Shown piece by piece: positions 55,412 to 64,000 of a stretch of 64,000 bases of DNA. Position 1 is the stretch's first letter; each line of letters opens with the position of its first letter. The DNA comes from Stappia sp. (GTDB taxonomy: Bacteria; Pseudomonadota; Alphaproteobacteria; Rhizobiales; Stappiaceae). Location: the NCBI GenBank assembly GCA_002722295.1, contig PBLF01000028.1:163002-227001 (forward strand), written 5' to 3'. A model generated the notes under the pieces. The model was not told the origin of the DNA. It saw only the letters and a list, made by a program, of their open reading frames with translations, and made no database searches. Made by a program: the position numbers and the translations under genes.

Positions 55412-55696
55412 ATGTCCGATCAGACATCCCCGGCAATGGACTACGCAGAACACGAGCGCACCTACACCGGCTTCCTGAACTTCTCGAAAGTCGGCATCGT
55501 CGCGATGATCAACGTGATGATCTGCCTGCTGATGCTGACCATGGGCAGCGGCGCGGCCGTGTTCTTCGGAACCGTCCTGATGATCGCGACGCTGGTCGCC
55601 GCGGGCGTGGGCCTTTTCGCCGGCGCCAACGGCTGGATCCCGTCGGCGGTGATCACGCTGATTTCCGGGCTTCTCGCAATCGTCACCATGGCGTGA
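55412..55696 (+). CDS. COX4_pro_2 (aa3-type cytochrome c oxidase subunit IV-like) protein
   Basis: 94 aa. It has MDYAEHERTYTGFLNFSK, the conserved N-terminal sequence of the PF07835 family, followed by two or three hydrophobic segments. Despite the family name, it sits directly before pntA in many rhizobia, as here (48-nt gap), so a role with transhydrogenase is possible. The ATG follows GAGGAAACC. Confidence 0.8.
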   Translation: MSDQTSPAMDYAEHERTYTGFLNFSKVGIVAMINVMICLLMLTMGSGAAVFFGTVLMIATLVAAGVGLFAGANGWIPSAVITLISGLLAIVTMA

Positions 55697-55744
55697 TGCG
55701 CTGCCTGACATTCACATCCATTTGAGACTGGGAGGAGACAGCCG

Positions 55745-56884
55745 ATGAAACTCGCAGTGCCCCGCGAAAGCGAGGCAGGGGAACCGCGCGTCGCCGCCAC
55801 GCCCGATACCGTCAAGAAATTCGTGTCTCTCGGCTTTGACGTCGCCGTCGAGAAGGGTGCCGGCACCCTGTCACGGATCGTCGATGCCGACTATGAGGCA
55901 GCCGGCGCGACGCTGACCGCCGATGCCAAGGCAACGCTTGCCGACGCGGATGTCGTCCTCAAGGTCCGTCGTCCCTCCGCGGACGAACTGGCCCTGATGA
56001 AGAAGGGCGCCATCGTCATCGCCAGCATGGATCCCTATGGCCACGACGACGAGGTCAAGGCCATGGCCAAGGCCGGGATCTCCGCCTTCGCGATGGAATT
56101 CATGCCGCGCATCACCCGTGCGCAGGTGATGGACGTGCTCTCCTCCCAGGCAAACCTCGCCGGTTACCAGGCGGTGATCGACGCCGCGGCCGAATACGAC
56201 CGCGCGATGCCGATGATGATGACCGCCGCCGGCACCGTGCCCGCGGCCCGCGTCTTTGTCATGGGCGCAGGCGTCGCCGGCCTCCAGGCCATTGCCACCG
56301 CCCGCCGGCTCGGCGCCGTGGTCAGCGCGACCGACGTGCGCCCGGCCGCCAAGGAACAGGTGGAATCGCTCGGTGCGAAATTCGTCGCCGTCGAGGACGA
56401 CGAGTTCAAGCAGGCCGAGACCGCCGGCGGCTACGCCAAGGAAATGTCGGCCGAGTACCAGAAGAAGCAGAACGAACTGGTCGCGGCCCATATCGCCAAG
56501 CAGGACATCGTCATCACCACCGCACTCATCCCCGGACGGCCGGCTCCCAAGCTGATCAGCAAGGAGATGGTCGCCTCGATGAAGCCGGGTTCGGTGATCG
56601 TCGATCTTGCGGTGGAGCGCGGCGGCAATGTCGAGGGATCCAAGGCCGGCAAGATCGCCAAGTCCGGCGAGGTCAAGATCATCGGCCATCTGAACGTGCC
56701 CGGCCGGATCGCCGCATCGGCCTCCGCGCTTTATGCCAAGAACCTCGTCGCCTTCGCCGAGACGCTCGTCGACAAGGAAGCCAAGGCGATCGCGGTCAAC
56801 TGGGACGATGAACTCGTCAAGGCGACCGTCCTGACCCGCGACGGTCAGGTCGTGCACCCGGCGTTTGCGCCGGACACCAAGTAA
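55745..56884 (+). CDS. pntAA: NAD(P) transhydrogenase subunit alpha 1
   Basis: 379 aa, NAD-binding domain I: MKLAVPRESEAGEPRVAATP, FVMGAGVAGLQAIATARRLG (Rossmann), DVRPAAKEQVESLGAKF, PGSVIVDLAVERGGNVEG. Split-subunit form with pntAB and pntB downstream. It couples the proton gradient to NADPH formation. Gap to pntAB is 12 nt. Confidence 0.94.
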   Translation: MKLAVPRESEAGEPRVAATPDTVKKFVSLGFDVAVEKGAGTLSRIVDADYEAAGATLTADAKATLADADVVLKVRRPSADELALMKKGAIVIASMDPYGHDDEVKAMAKAGISAFAMEFMPRITRAQVMDVLSSQANLAGYQAVIDAAAEYDRAMPMMMTAAGTVPAARVFVMGAGVAGLQAIATARRLGAVVSATDVRPAAKEQVESLGAKFVAVEDDEFKQAETAGGYAKEMSAEYQKKQNELVAAHIAKQDIVITTALIPGRPAPKLISKEMVASMKPGSVIVDLAVERGGNVEGSKAGKIAKSGEVKIIGHLNVPGRIAASASALYAKNLVAFAETLVDKEAKAIAVNWDDELVKATVLTRDGQVVHPAFAPDTK

Positions 56885-56896
56885 GAGGGGGTCCAG

Positions 56897-57373
56897 ATGA
56901 CGGAACAAAACGCCACTGAAGCGCTCGAACGCGCCAGGGCTGCGGCGGAAACGGCCCGCGATGCGGCCGAGACCGCGCAGGCGGCGGCGGATGCCGCCAA
57001 AGGCTACGCCGACCAGCTCGCCAGCGGGATGGGAGACACGCTCGCTCAGGCCGCCTCGGCGGCCACCGGCGGAGCGATCGATCCCTTCGTCTTCCAGTTC
57101 ACGATCTTCGTGCTGGCGATCTTCGTCGGCTACTACGTGGTCTGGTCGGTGACGCCGGCCCTGCACACGCCGCTGATGTCGGTCACCAACGCCATTTCGA
57201 GCGTTATCGTCGTCGGGGCGTTGCTCGCCGTCGGCGTCGACCTGGCGGCCGAGGGCGCGGGCTACGCGCGCGGCTTCGGCTTCATCGCCCTGATCATGGC
57301 CAGCGTGAACATCTTCGGTGGCTTCCTGGTCACCCAGCGCATGCTCGCCATGTACAAGAAAAAGCAGAAATAG
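56897..57373 (+). CDS. pntAB: NAD(P) transhydrogenase subunit alpha 2 (membrane)
   Basis: 158 aa. The first ~50 residues are an Ala-rich helix ([17 protein letters not shown]), unusually long for PntAB. Then come four membrane helices with [20 protein letters not shown] and [14 protein letters not shown] and ending MYKKKQK. The Ala-rich extension is not part of the core family. It is followed by pntB after 12 nt. Confidence 0.9.
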   Translation: MTEQNATEALERARAAAETARDAAETAQAAADAAKGYADQLASGMGDTLAQAASAATGGAIDPFVFQFTIFVLAIFVGYYVVWSVTPALHTPLMSVTNAISSVIVVGALLAVGVDLAAEGAGYARGFGFIALIMASVNIFGGFLVTQRMLAMYKKKQK

Positions 57374-57385
57374 GAGGCCGGACAC

Positions 57386-58783
57386 ATGCTTTCCGCCAAT
57401 GTCACGGCCGTCCTCTATGTGATTTCGGCCGTTCTCTTCATCCTTGCGCTGCGCGGGCTGTCCAGCCCGGAGACGTCGCGCCAGGGTAACTTCCTCGGCA
57501 TGACCGGCATGGCCATCGCCATCGCCACGACGCTGCTCACAGCAGCCCCCGGCGCGGGCGGTCTGCTGATGATCCTCGCGGGTCTCGGAATCGGCGGCGC
57601 CATCGGCGCCGTCACCGCCAAGCGTGTGCCGATGACCGCCATGCCCCAGCTGGTGGCCGCCTTCCACTCGCTCGTCGGCATGGCCGCCGTGTTCGTCGCC
57701 GCCGGTGCGCTTTACGCGCCGCAGGCCTTCGGCATCGGCGTCACCGGCCAGATCCCGGGCGCGAGCCTGGTGGAAATGTCGATCGGCGTCGCCATCGGCG
57801 CGATCACCTTCACCGGTTCGGTCATCGCCTTCGCCAAGCTTGACGGCCGCATGTCGGGCGCACCGATCATGCTGCCGATGCGCCATGCCATCAACGCCGG
57901 CCTGGCGCTCCTGATCGTCGTTCTCATCGTCGTGTTCGTGCAGGGCGAAAGCCATACGGTCTTCTGGATGATCGTGATCCTGTCGCTGATCTTCGGCGGG
58001 CTGATTATCATCCCGATCGGCGGCGCGGACATGCCGGTGGTCGTGTCCATGCTCAACTCCTATTCGGGTTGGGCCGCGGCCGGCATCGGCTTCACGCTGG
58101 GCAACATGGCGCTGATCGTCGTCGGCGCGCTGGTCGGCTCCTCCGGTGCGATCCTGTCCTACATCATGTGCAAGGGCATGAACCGCTCCTTCATCTCCGT
58201 CATCCTCGGCGGCTTCGGCGGCGACAGCGTCGCGGCGGCCGGTGGCGGTGCGGAAGAGCGCCCCGTGAAGCAGGGCTCGGCGGAAGACGCCGCCTTCATC
58301 ATGAAGAACGCCAGCAAGGTCATCATCGTGCCCGGCTACGGCATGGCGGTTGCCCAGGCGCAGCACGCGCTGCGCGAGCTGGCCGACACGTTGAAGGAAG
58401 AAGGCGTCGAGGTGAAATACGCCATTCACCCGGTCGCCGGTCGCATGCCCGGCCACATGAACGTGCTTCTGGCCGAGGCGCAGGTTCCCTATGACGAGGT
58501 CTTTGAACTGGAGGACATCAACTCCGAGTTCTCCCAGGCCGATGTCGTCTATGTGATCGGCGCCAACGACGTGACCAACCCGGCCGCCCGCGACGATCCG
58601 CAGTCGCCGATCTACGGCATGCCGATCCTTGATGTCGACAAGGCCGGCACGGTGCTCTTCGTCAAGCGCGGCATGGGCTCCGGCTATGCCGGCATCCAGA
58701 ACGAGCTGTTCTTCCTGGACAAGACGATGATGCTCTTCGGCGATGCCAAGAAGATGACCGAGGGTATCGTCAAGGCGATGTGA
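57386..58783 (+). CDS. pntB: NAD(P) transhydrogenase subunit beta
   Basis: 465 aa. Multiple helices, then a C-terminal NADP-binding domain III with VIIVPGYGMAVAQAQHALRE, HPVAGRMPGHMNVLLAEA, IGANDVTNPAARDDP and FVKRGMGSGYAG. Forms the proton channel and NADP site. Followed by a strong bidirectional terminator. Confidence 0.95.
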   Translation: MLSANVTAVLYVISAVLFILALRGLSSPETSRQGNFLGMTGMAIAIATTLLTAAPGAGGLLMILAGLGIGGAIGAVTAKRVPMTAMPQLVAAFHSLVGMAAVFVAAGALYAPQAFGIGVTGQIPGASLVEMSIGVAIGAITFTGSVIAFAKLDGRMSGAPIMLPMRHAINAGLALLIVVLIVVFVQGESHTVFWMIVILSLIFGGLIIIPIGGADMPVVVSMLNSYSGWAAAGIGFTLGNMALIVVGALVGSSGAILSYIMCKGMNRSFISVILGGFGGDSVAAAGGGAEERPVKQGSAEDAAFIMKNASKVIIVPGYGMAVAQAQHALRELADTLKEEGVEVKYAIHPVAGRMPGHMNVLLAEAQVPYDEVFELEDINSEFSQADVVYVIGANDVTNPAARDDPQSPIYGMPILDVDKAGTVLFVKRGMGSGYAGIQNELFFLDKTMMLFGDAKKMTEGIVKAM

Positions 58784-58838
58784 TCCTCCCTCCCCTGCGG
58801 CGCCCGGCGCCGCAGGGCGAAGGCATTCTTGCAGGAAC

Positions 58839-58882
58839 GAAAAACGCGGCGCCCGATCCCTCGGGCGCCGCGTTTTCTTTTC
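58839..58882. terminator. Bidirectional terminator between pntB and gapR
   Basis: AAAACGCGGCGCCCGA and TCGGGCGCCGCGTTTTC with TTTTC tail form one of the strongest hairpins in the window between convergent genes. Confidence 0.88.
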
Positions 58883-58900
58883 CCTCCGGGCAGGCGGAGC

Positions 58901-59164
58901 TTACGCGTCGTTTGCCGGTCCCGCCATGCCGAGCGCATGCATGTAGAGATCGAGGATCGCTTCCTCTTCCTCGCGCTCGTGCGGCTGCTTCTTGCGAAGC
59001 GAAATGATCTTGCGCAGGATCTTCACGTCGAAGCCTGTGCCCTTGGCCTCCGCATAGACATCCTTGATGTCGTCGGCGATGACCTTCTTTTCCTCTTCGA
59101 GACGCTCGATGCGCTCGACAAAGGCACGCAACTGGTCGCCGGCAACACCGCCTGGATCGGACAT
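58901..59164 (-). CDS. gapR: DUF2312 nucleoid-associated protein GapR
   Basis: 87 aa, DUF2312/UPF0335 family: [40 protein letters not shown] and [20 protein letters not shown]. From Caulobacter, GapR is an alphaproteobacterial protein that binds overtwisted DNA ahead of replication and transcription. Start [11 protein letters not shown]. It is convergent with pntB. Confidence 0.9.
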   Translation of the reverse strand: MSDPGGVAGDQLRAFVERIERLEEEKKVIADDIKDVYAEAKGTGFDVKILRKIISLRKKQPHEREEEEAILDLYMHALGMAGPANDA

Positions 59165-59308
59165 GGATGAACACTCCTTGATCGTTTGAAACGTGGTTCG
59201 AATGTGGGGAGCCGGTAACGGCGCAAAACCCTGCTTGCGCGCATTTTACGGCGAATTCAAGCTCCGTGAACGAATACGGAACGCTTATGCACACGACCTC
59301 CCCAGGGA

Positions 59309-59614
59309 TCAGCCGTGCGGCTTGGATTTCTCGAAGGCCGCGGCCTGTTCCGGCGTTGCCTCGGTCTGATGCTTGGCCTTCCACTCGGCATAGGGCATGC
59401 CGTAGACGATTTCGCGCGCGGCCTCCTTGTCGAGGTCGAGCCCGTCCTCGCGGGCCGCATCCACATACCAGTTGGACAGGCAGTTGCGGCAGAAACCGGC
59501 GAGATTCATCATGTCGATGTTCTGCACGTCGGTGCGGTTGCGCAGATGCGAGACCAGGCGGCGAAACACCGCTGCCTCGAGTTCGATGCGTTTCGTGTCG
59601 TCGATTTCAGCCAT
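59309..59614 (-). CDS. DUF1244 protein
   Basis: 101 aa: RIELEAAVFRRLVSHLRNRT, NIDMMNLAGFCRNCLSNWY (conserved CxxC) and EIVYGMPYAEWKAKHQTEAT. Unknown function; the conserved Cys pair may bind a metal. The 47-nt gap to the N-formylglutamate amidohydrolase-like gene suggests co-transcription. Confidence 0.85.
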   Translation of the reverse strand: MAEIDDTKRIELEAAVFRRLVSHLRNRTDVQNIDMMNLAGFCRNCLSNWYVDAAREDGLDLDKEAAREIVYGMPYAEWKAKHQTEATPEQAAAFEKSKPHG

Positions 59615-59661
59615 GACATCCTCCAGGGGTGGATCGTGAGAAAATGCGAGGGGCCGGTCCG

Positions 59662-60477
59662 TCAGTCGCTGCGCGAACCGTAGTGCCTGATCTCCCCGAG
59701 TTCGGGGAGCGTGTCCAGCAACCGCCGCACCATCGGCTCCAGGTGCGCCGCCCAGGCCGCGACGCCGGCAGCATTGCCGATAAGGTCCTGGCGCACCTCC
59801 AGCAGCGCATGGGCAAGCCCGCGCGCGGTGCCATGCCGATACATGCAGTCGTTCTTCAGCGCGCCGTCATAGGGTTCATTGTCGCCGACGACGAGATCCG
59901 GCTCCGCCCGCAGGCAGTCGAGCAGCGGCAGGGCGAATCGCGGATCGCGGTCCCACAGCACCCCGGCATGCCAGGGCCGCGGCACGCCGCGCCACACGGG
60001 CGTGAAACTGTGCACCGACAGGATCGCCGGCGGATACCCCGCGGCAACCGCGGCATCGATCCGCTCGGCGATTGCCGCGTGATAGGGCCGGTGATAGGCG
60101 GCCAGGCGCCGTTCGCGCTCGGCCGCGTCATGCCGCGCATTTCCCGGCACCACCGCCCCGTCGGACAGGCGCATGATCAGCGTGGGATCGTCCTCGCCGC
60201 GGTTCGGGTCGATCAGCAGGCGCGAGAAGGTCGACAGCACCGCCGGCGCCCCGAGCGCATCGGCAAGCGCAAAGGTCAGCGCCCGCACGCCGATGTCATA
60301 GGCGATGTGGCGCTCGAATTCCGCCGGCGGCAGCCCGAGGTTTCCATAGGCGCGCGGAACCGCATTGCCCGCATGATCGCACAGGATCAGCAGGCCGCTG
60401 TGCGGATCGCCGGAAATCTGCTCGACCGGGGAGGTATCCGGGTGCGGCGCGGAGGGAAGGGATGCAGGCGCTGTCAT
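59662..60477 (-). CDS. N-formylglutamate amidohydrolase family protein
   Basis: 271 aa: LLILCDHAGNAVPRAYGNLG, HIAYDIGVRAL, RLLIDPNRGEDDPTLIM and SVHSFTPVWRGVPRPWHAG. FGase family (HutG-like), cleaving N-formylglutamate or a related amide; no hut genes are nearby, so the substrate is uncertain. Start MTAPASLPSAP used rather than an upstream candidate. Confidence 0.85.
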   Translation of the reverse strand: MTAPASLPSAPHPDTSPVEQISGDPHSGLLILCDHAGNAVPRAYGNLGLPPAEFERHIAYDIGVRALTFALADALGAPAVLSTFSRLLIDPNRGEDDPTLIMRLSDGAVVPGNARHDAAERERRLAAYHRPYHAAIAERIDAAVAAGYPPAILSVHSFTPVWRGVPRPWHAGVLWDRDPRFALPLLDCLRAEPDLVVGDNEPYDGALKNDCMYRHGTARGLAHALLEVRQDLIGNAAGVAAWAAHLEPMVRRLLDTLPELGEIRHYGSRSD

Positions 60478-60632
60478 GCCACCGATATGGGACAAAGCAC
60501 CGGCCCCGCGCAAGGTCCGCAACGCCTGAAATCGGACCTTGACCGGGAAACTCGGGAAGACAGGGCCGCCTCCCTTCCCTAAGGTTGTGCCAAATCGCGC
60601 GAATCGATCAGGCAGAAAGATCCAGGCTCCAG

Positions 60633-61961
60633 ATGTCGCAGCACATGCAACACACAGATCTCATGCGCACACGGCTGACGCGCCTGTTCGAGGCAGCCGT
60701 CGCCGCCGCCAGGGCGGAGAACTGCCTGCCCCAGCATCTGCCTCCTGCGGAGACCAACGGCCGCATCCTCCTGCTGGCCGCCGGCAAGGCCGCCGGCGCG
60801 ATGACGGCGGTGGCCGAACGCGTCTATCTCGACGAGCACGGCCTGTCCCCTGACCGTCTGACCGGCCTGTGCGTGACCCGCCACGGCTATGCCCGGCCGA
60901 CACGCCACATCCCGGTGATCGAGGCGGGGCATCCCGTTCCCGATTCAGCCGGCGTCGAGGGCACGGCGAAATGCCTCGAGATCGCCGCCGGCGCCCGTCC
61001 CGGCGACCGGATCGTGGTGCTGCTCTCCGGTGGCGGCTCGGCCAATTGGGTCGCACCGGTCGCCGGCGTGTCGCTGGCGGACAAACAGGCGGTCACGCGG
61101 GCGCTGCTGCGCTCGGGCGCGGCCATCGACGAGATCAACACCCTGCGCCGGCACCTGTCGCGCATCAAGGGCGGGCGCCTTGCCGCCGCGCGCGGGGCCG
61201 GGTCCCTGATGACCACCCTTGCGGTCTCCGACGTGCCGAACGACGAGGCCATCGCGATCGCCTCCGGCCCGACGCTCCCCGACCCCTCGACCCTCGCCGA
61301 CGCCCGGGCGCTTCTCGCCCGCTACGTTCCGAACCCGCCGGCAAGCATCGTCGCGGCTCTCGCCGATCCCCGCAACGAGACGCCCAAGCCCGGAGATCCC
61401 CTGTTCGACGACACGCGGTTCGAGATCGTCGCGCGGCCGGCATTGTCGCTTGAAGCTGCCGCACAGGCGGCTCGCGACATGGGATACGAGGCGATCCTTC
61501 TGGGCGACAGCCTGGAGGGCGAGGCCTCGGAGGTGGCCGCCGCCCATGCCGCGCGCGCCATCGCCCTGGCGCAGGCCGGACGTCGCTGCGTGCTGCTGTC
61601 GGGAGGCGAACTGACGGTAACCTTGCGCGGCGACGGGCGCGGCGGGCCCAATCAGGAGTATGCGCTCGCCCTGGCGGTCGCGCTCGACGGACATCCCGAT
61701 ATTTTCGCGGTCGCCGGCGACACCGACGGCACCGATGGCGGCACCGGGGCCGCGGACGATCCGGCCGGTGCGCTTGTCGATCCGACAACACTTTGCCGGG
61801 CACGGGCCGAAGGTCATGATGCCGCCGCATTTTTAGCGAGAAACGACAGCACGGGGTTCTTCGGGGCCCTGAATGATCTTCTTCGACCTGGGCCGACCTA
61901 CACCAACGTCAATGACTTCAGGGCTGTCATCATTGACAAGCCTGAAGCCCGTCGGCCATAA
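60633..61961 (+). CDS. Glycerate 2-kinase (MOFRL family)
   Basis: 442 aa from MSQHMQHTD; an upstream start at 60585 is possible. LLLAAGKAAGAMTAVAERVY at the N-terminus, EAGHPVPDSAG, VLLSGGGSANW, INTLRRHLSRIKGGRLA and the MOFRL domain GDTDGTDGGTGAADDPAGAL. It phosphorylates glycerate to 2-phosphoglycerate, feeding into pyk downstream. ADP-forming enzyme in glyoxylate or hydroxypyruvate use. Confidence 0.88.
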   Translation: MSQHMQHTDLMRTRLTRLFEAAVAAARAENCLPQHLPPAETNGRILLLAAGKAAGAMTAVAERVYLDEHGLSPDRLTGLCVTRHGYARPTRHIPVIEAGHPVPDSAGVEGTAKCLEIAAGARPGDRIVVLLSGGGSANWVAPVAGVSLADKQAVTRALLRSGAAIDEINTLRRHLSRIKGGRLAAARGAGSLMTTLAVSDVPNDEAIAIASGPTLPDPSTLADARALLARYVPNPPASIVAALADPRNETPKPGDPLFDDTRFEIVARPALSLEAAAQAARDMGYEAILLGDSLEGEASEVAAAHAARAIALAQAGRRCVLLSGGELTVTLRGDGRGGPNQEYALALAVALDGHPDIFAVAGDTDGTDGGTGAADDPAGALVDPTTLCRARAEGHDAAAFLARNDSTGFFGALNDLLRPGPTYTNVNDFRAVIIDKPEARRP

Positions 61962-61994
61962 GATGACGCGCATGGTCGTGGCACGAGAAATCGC

Positions 61995-62489
61995 ATGATG
62001 AAAACAGCCGCAAGGCATCTGCGCACCACGGCGACACGCAAGCTCCGGTGGGGAGGAGCTCCTGTCGGCTTGGCAGCGCTTCTAACGGTTTTTCTTTCGC
62101 TGTTCTCCGCCTCTCCGGCGCAGGCCGAGCTTCGGCTATGCAACAAGACCGAGAGTCAGGTCGGCGTTGCAATCGGCTACCGCGAGAATGACGACTGGGT
62201 CACCGAAGGGTGGTGGAACCTGCCGGCGAACTCCTGCGAAACCCTGGTGGCGGGGTCGCTGGTGTCACGGTTCTATTATATCTATGCAGTTGACTACGAC
62301 CAGTTTGGTGAATGGGGCGGACGTGCATTCATGTGCACCCGCGAGAAGGAGTTCACCATCTCGGGAATTGAGGATTGCGTCGCGCGCGGATTCGAGCGCA
62401 CGGGATTCTTCGAAATCGATACAGGCGAGCAGAGCAGCTGGACTGTCCAGCTGACAGAGCCGGTACAAACAGGAACGGGTGGACGATGA
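61995..62489 (+). CDS. Secreted DUF1036 protein
   Basis: 164 aa. A signal peptide ends at ASPAQA. The DUF1036 core has LRLCNKTESQVGVAIGYREN, WVTEGWWNLPANSCETLV and FEIDTGEQSSWTVQL. Conserved Cys residues suggest disulfides in the periplasm. Function unknown. Its stop overlaps the pyk ATG (ATGA), indicating translational coupling, an arrangement conserved in rhizobia. Confidence 0.85.
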   Translation: MMKTAARHLRTTATRKLRWGGAPVGLAALLTVFLSLFSASPAQAELRLCNKTESQVGVAIGYRENDDWVTEGWWNLPANSCETLVAGSLVSRFYYIYAVDYDQFGEWGGRAFMCTREKEFTISGIEDCVARGFERTGFFEIDTGEQSSWTVQLTEPVQTGTGGR

Positions 62490-63922
62490 AGCGTGATAGA
62501 CGGGTCAAGATACTTGCAACACTCGGACCCTCTTCATCGGACCCCGCGACAATCGAAAAACTCTTTCTGGCCGGCGCCGACGTCTTCCGCATCAACATGA
62601 GTCATGCGGATCACGACCGGCTCAACACGCTGGTCAGGACGATCCGCGACATCGAGACCAAGGTCGGCCGGCCGATCGGTATCCTCGCCGATCTCCAGGG
62701 ACCCAAGCTGCGCGTCGGCACCTTCGAGGGCGACAGCGCGGTGCTCGAGAACGGCGCGACCTTCACGCTCGACAGCGACCCCAAGCCGGGTTCGGCAAGC
62801 CGCGTGCATCTGCCCCACCGTGAAATCCTGGAAGCGCTCGAGCCGGGCCACCGCCTGCTGCTCGACGACGGCAAGATCCGCCTGCGCGTGCAGAGCTGCG
62901 ATGCCAAACACGCCACGACCACGGTCGAGGTCGGCGGCAAGCTCTCCAACCGCAAGGGTGTCAGCGTTCCCGATACCGAAATTCCGGTCGGCGCGCTGAC
63001 CCCGAAGGACAGCAAGGACCTGGACGCGGCCCTCAAGGCCGGCGTCGACTGGGTCGCGCTCTCCTTCATCCAGCGCCCGGATGACCTGGCCGAAGTGCGC
63101 AAGGTGACGCGCGGCCGGGCCGGCATTCTCGCCAAGATCGAAAAGCCGCAGGCCATCGAGCGCCTTGCCGAGATCATCGACCTCTCCGACGCCCTGATGG
63201 TGGCGCGCGGCGATCTCGGCGTCGAGATGCCGCTGGAGCGCGTGCCCGGCCTGCAGAAGCAGATCGTGCGCGCCTGCCGCAAGGCCGGCAAGCCGGTCGT
63301 CGTGGCGACGCAGATGCTGGAATCGATGATCACCGCGCCGGTTCCGACCCGCGCCGAGGTCTCCGACGTGGCAACCGCCGTCTTCGAAGGCGCCGACGCC
63401 GTCATGCTCTCCGCCGAATCGGCCGCCGGTGATTTCCCGGTCGAAGCAGTCGAGACGATGGATCGCATTGCCGGCGAAGTGGAGCGCGACCCGAACTACC
63501 GCGCCATCATTCATGGCCAGCGCCAGGAGCCGGAGCCGACCGGCGCCGACGCCATTGCGGCCGCCGCCCGCCAGATCGCCGAGACGCTGAACCTGGCAGC
63601 CGTGGTTTGCTACACGACGTCGGGCGCTACCGGCCTGCGCGCCGCGCGCGAACGCCCGGCGGTTCCCGTGATCGTGATTTCGCCGGTGCTGGAAACCGCG
63701 CGGCGTCTTGCGCTCGCCTGGGGGCTGCACTGCGTGGTCAGCGATGACGCCAAGGACGAGAACGACATGGTCGATCGCGCCTGCCGGATTTCCTTCCAGG
63801 AAGAGCTCGCAAAGCCCGGCCAGCGCATCATCACCACCGCTGGCGTCCCCTTCGGCACGCCCGGCTCGACCAACATGCTGCGCATCGCCTTCATCGGAAG
63901 CGACGGCAGCAGCGGCCTCTGA
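62486..63922 (+). CDS. pyk: Pyruvate kinase
   Basis: 478 aa. KILATLGPSSSDPATIEKLF, ADVFRINMSHADHD, IGILADLQGPKLRVG, ILAKIEKPQAIERL, LMVARGDLGVEMPLERVPGL and VVATQMLESMI (catalytic loop) are all present, and a complete C-terminal domain follows. It makes ATP and pyruvate from phosphoenolpyruvate. Start MKRDRRVKIL overlaps the stop of DUF1036. Downstream, a GC-rich hairpin (63963 to the window end) may be its terminator. Confidence 0.95.
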   Translation: MKRDRRVKILATLGPSSSDPATIEKLFLAGADVFRINMSHADHDRLNTLVRTIRDIETKVGRPIGILADLQGPKLRVGTFEGDSAVLENGATFTLDSDPKPGSASRVHLPHREILEALEPGHRLLLDDGKIRLRVQSCDAKHATTTVEVGGKLSNRKGVSVPDTEIPVGALTPKDSKDLDAALKAGVDWVALSFIQRPDDLAEVRKVTRGRAGILAKIEKPQAIERLAEIIDLSDALMVARGDLGVEMPLERVPGLQKQIVRACRKAGKPVVVATQMLESMITAPVPTRAEVSDVATAVFEGADAVMLSAESAAGDFPVEAVETMDRIAGEVERDPNYRAIIHGQRQEPEPTGADAIAAAARQIAETLNLAAVVCYTTSGATGLRAARERPAVPVIVISPVLETARRLALAWGLHCVVSDDAKDENDMVDRACRISFQEELAKPGQRIITTAGVPFGTPGSTNMLRIAFIGSDGSSGL

Positions 63923-63962
63923 GGGCCGCCCCCTCCGGCTCGAACGCCGCAGGATCAAACAA

Positions 63963-64000
63963 TCAAGGAACGCGCCCGCCGGTCAAAGCCGTGCGGGCGC
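63963..64000 (+). terminator. Partial hairpin after pyk at the window edge
   Basis: GCGCCCGCCGG...CCGTGCGGGCGC can fold as a stem; any T-run lies beyond the window. Confidence 0.4.

Noticed and set aside
55871..58456. 861-residue minus-strand open frame opposite pntA-pntB
   Set aside because: His/Asp-rich antisense shadow of the transhydrogenase genes with no family resemblance.

Overview
The window is high-GC DNA with the gene content and order of an alphaproteobacterium of the order Hyphomicrobiales (Rhizobiales), possibly Stappiaceae-like. The order is suggested by zapA, 6S RNA and 5-FCL next to tkt-gap-pgk-fba, by rpmE with rcdA, DUF1192 and trcR, by a DUF465 pair beside purE-purK, by COX4_pro_2 upstream of pntAA-pntAB-pntB, and by gapR (DUF2312), DUF1244, DUF1036 and pyk. 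The family assignment is inference. Nearly all of the window is ordinary chromosomal housekeeping DNA. I see no insertion sequence, prophage, CRISPR array, tRNA or rRNA.

The outstanding structure is a large, diverged inverted duplication. The left arm (1..9362) reads TSUP permease start (cut by the window edge, minus strand), prpE, SDR, ABC exporter, rpmE, rcdA, small RNA, DUF1192, quinone oxidoreductase, trcR. The same genes return in mirror order and opposite strands in the right arm (27076..36275 and perhaps beyond). Every copy is intact. Proteins differ at about 5-10% of residues in the best conserved genes and more in DUF1192. Promoters are recognisably conserved, and a 63-nt stretch of a putative sRNA is identical. 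Between the arms lies a unique core (9.4-27.0 kb): yebC, ymdB, 5-FCL, 6S RNA, zapA, DUF4164, tkt, a heme-motif adenylate cyclase, gap, pgk, fba, a ThiE-like protein, a Sel1-repeat protein, efp, an IMPase, and a MotA/OmpA-type pair. Either this genome carries two diverged copies of cell-cycle regulators (RcdA, TrcR), ribosomal protein L31 and propionyl-CoA synthetase, or two related genomes were joined in assembly. The sequence alone cannot decide.

Right of the duplication (36-64 kb) come TSUP, an acyl-CoA ligase, two DUF465 proteins, purE-purK, a MATE exporter, rpsU, and a TPR lipoprotein. A cell-wall pair follows, an M15/DUF882 MepK-like peptidase with a YcbB-like L,D-transpeptidase, next to a sigma-54 response regulator. 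Then come an M3 peptidase with a DUF3445 protein, an ABC1 kinase, the COX4_pro_2 and transhydrogenase operon, gapR, DUF1244, an N-formylglutamate amidohydrolase-family protein, a MOFRL glycerate kinase, and DUF1036-pyk.

Two metabolic themes recur. One is central carbon flow: tkt, gap, pgk, fba, glycerate kinase, pyk, transhydrogenase. The other is cell-cycle, division and envelope control: RcdA, TrcR, ZapA, GapR, L,D-transpeptidase with MepK-like peptidase, and OmpA/MotA.
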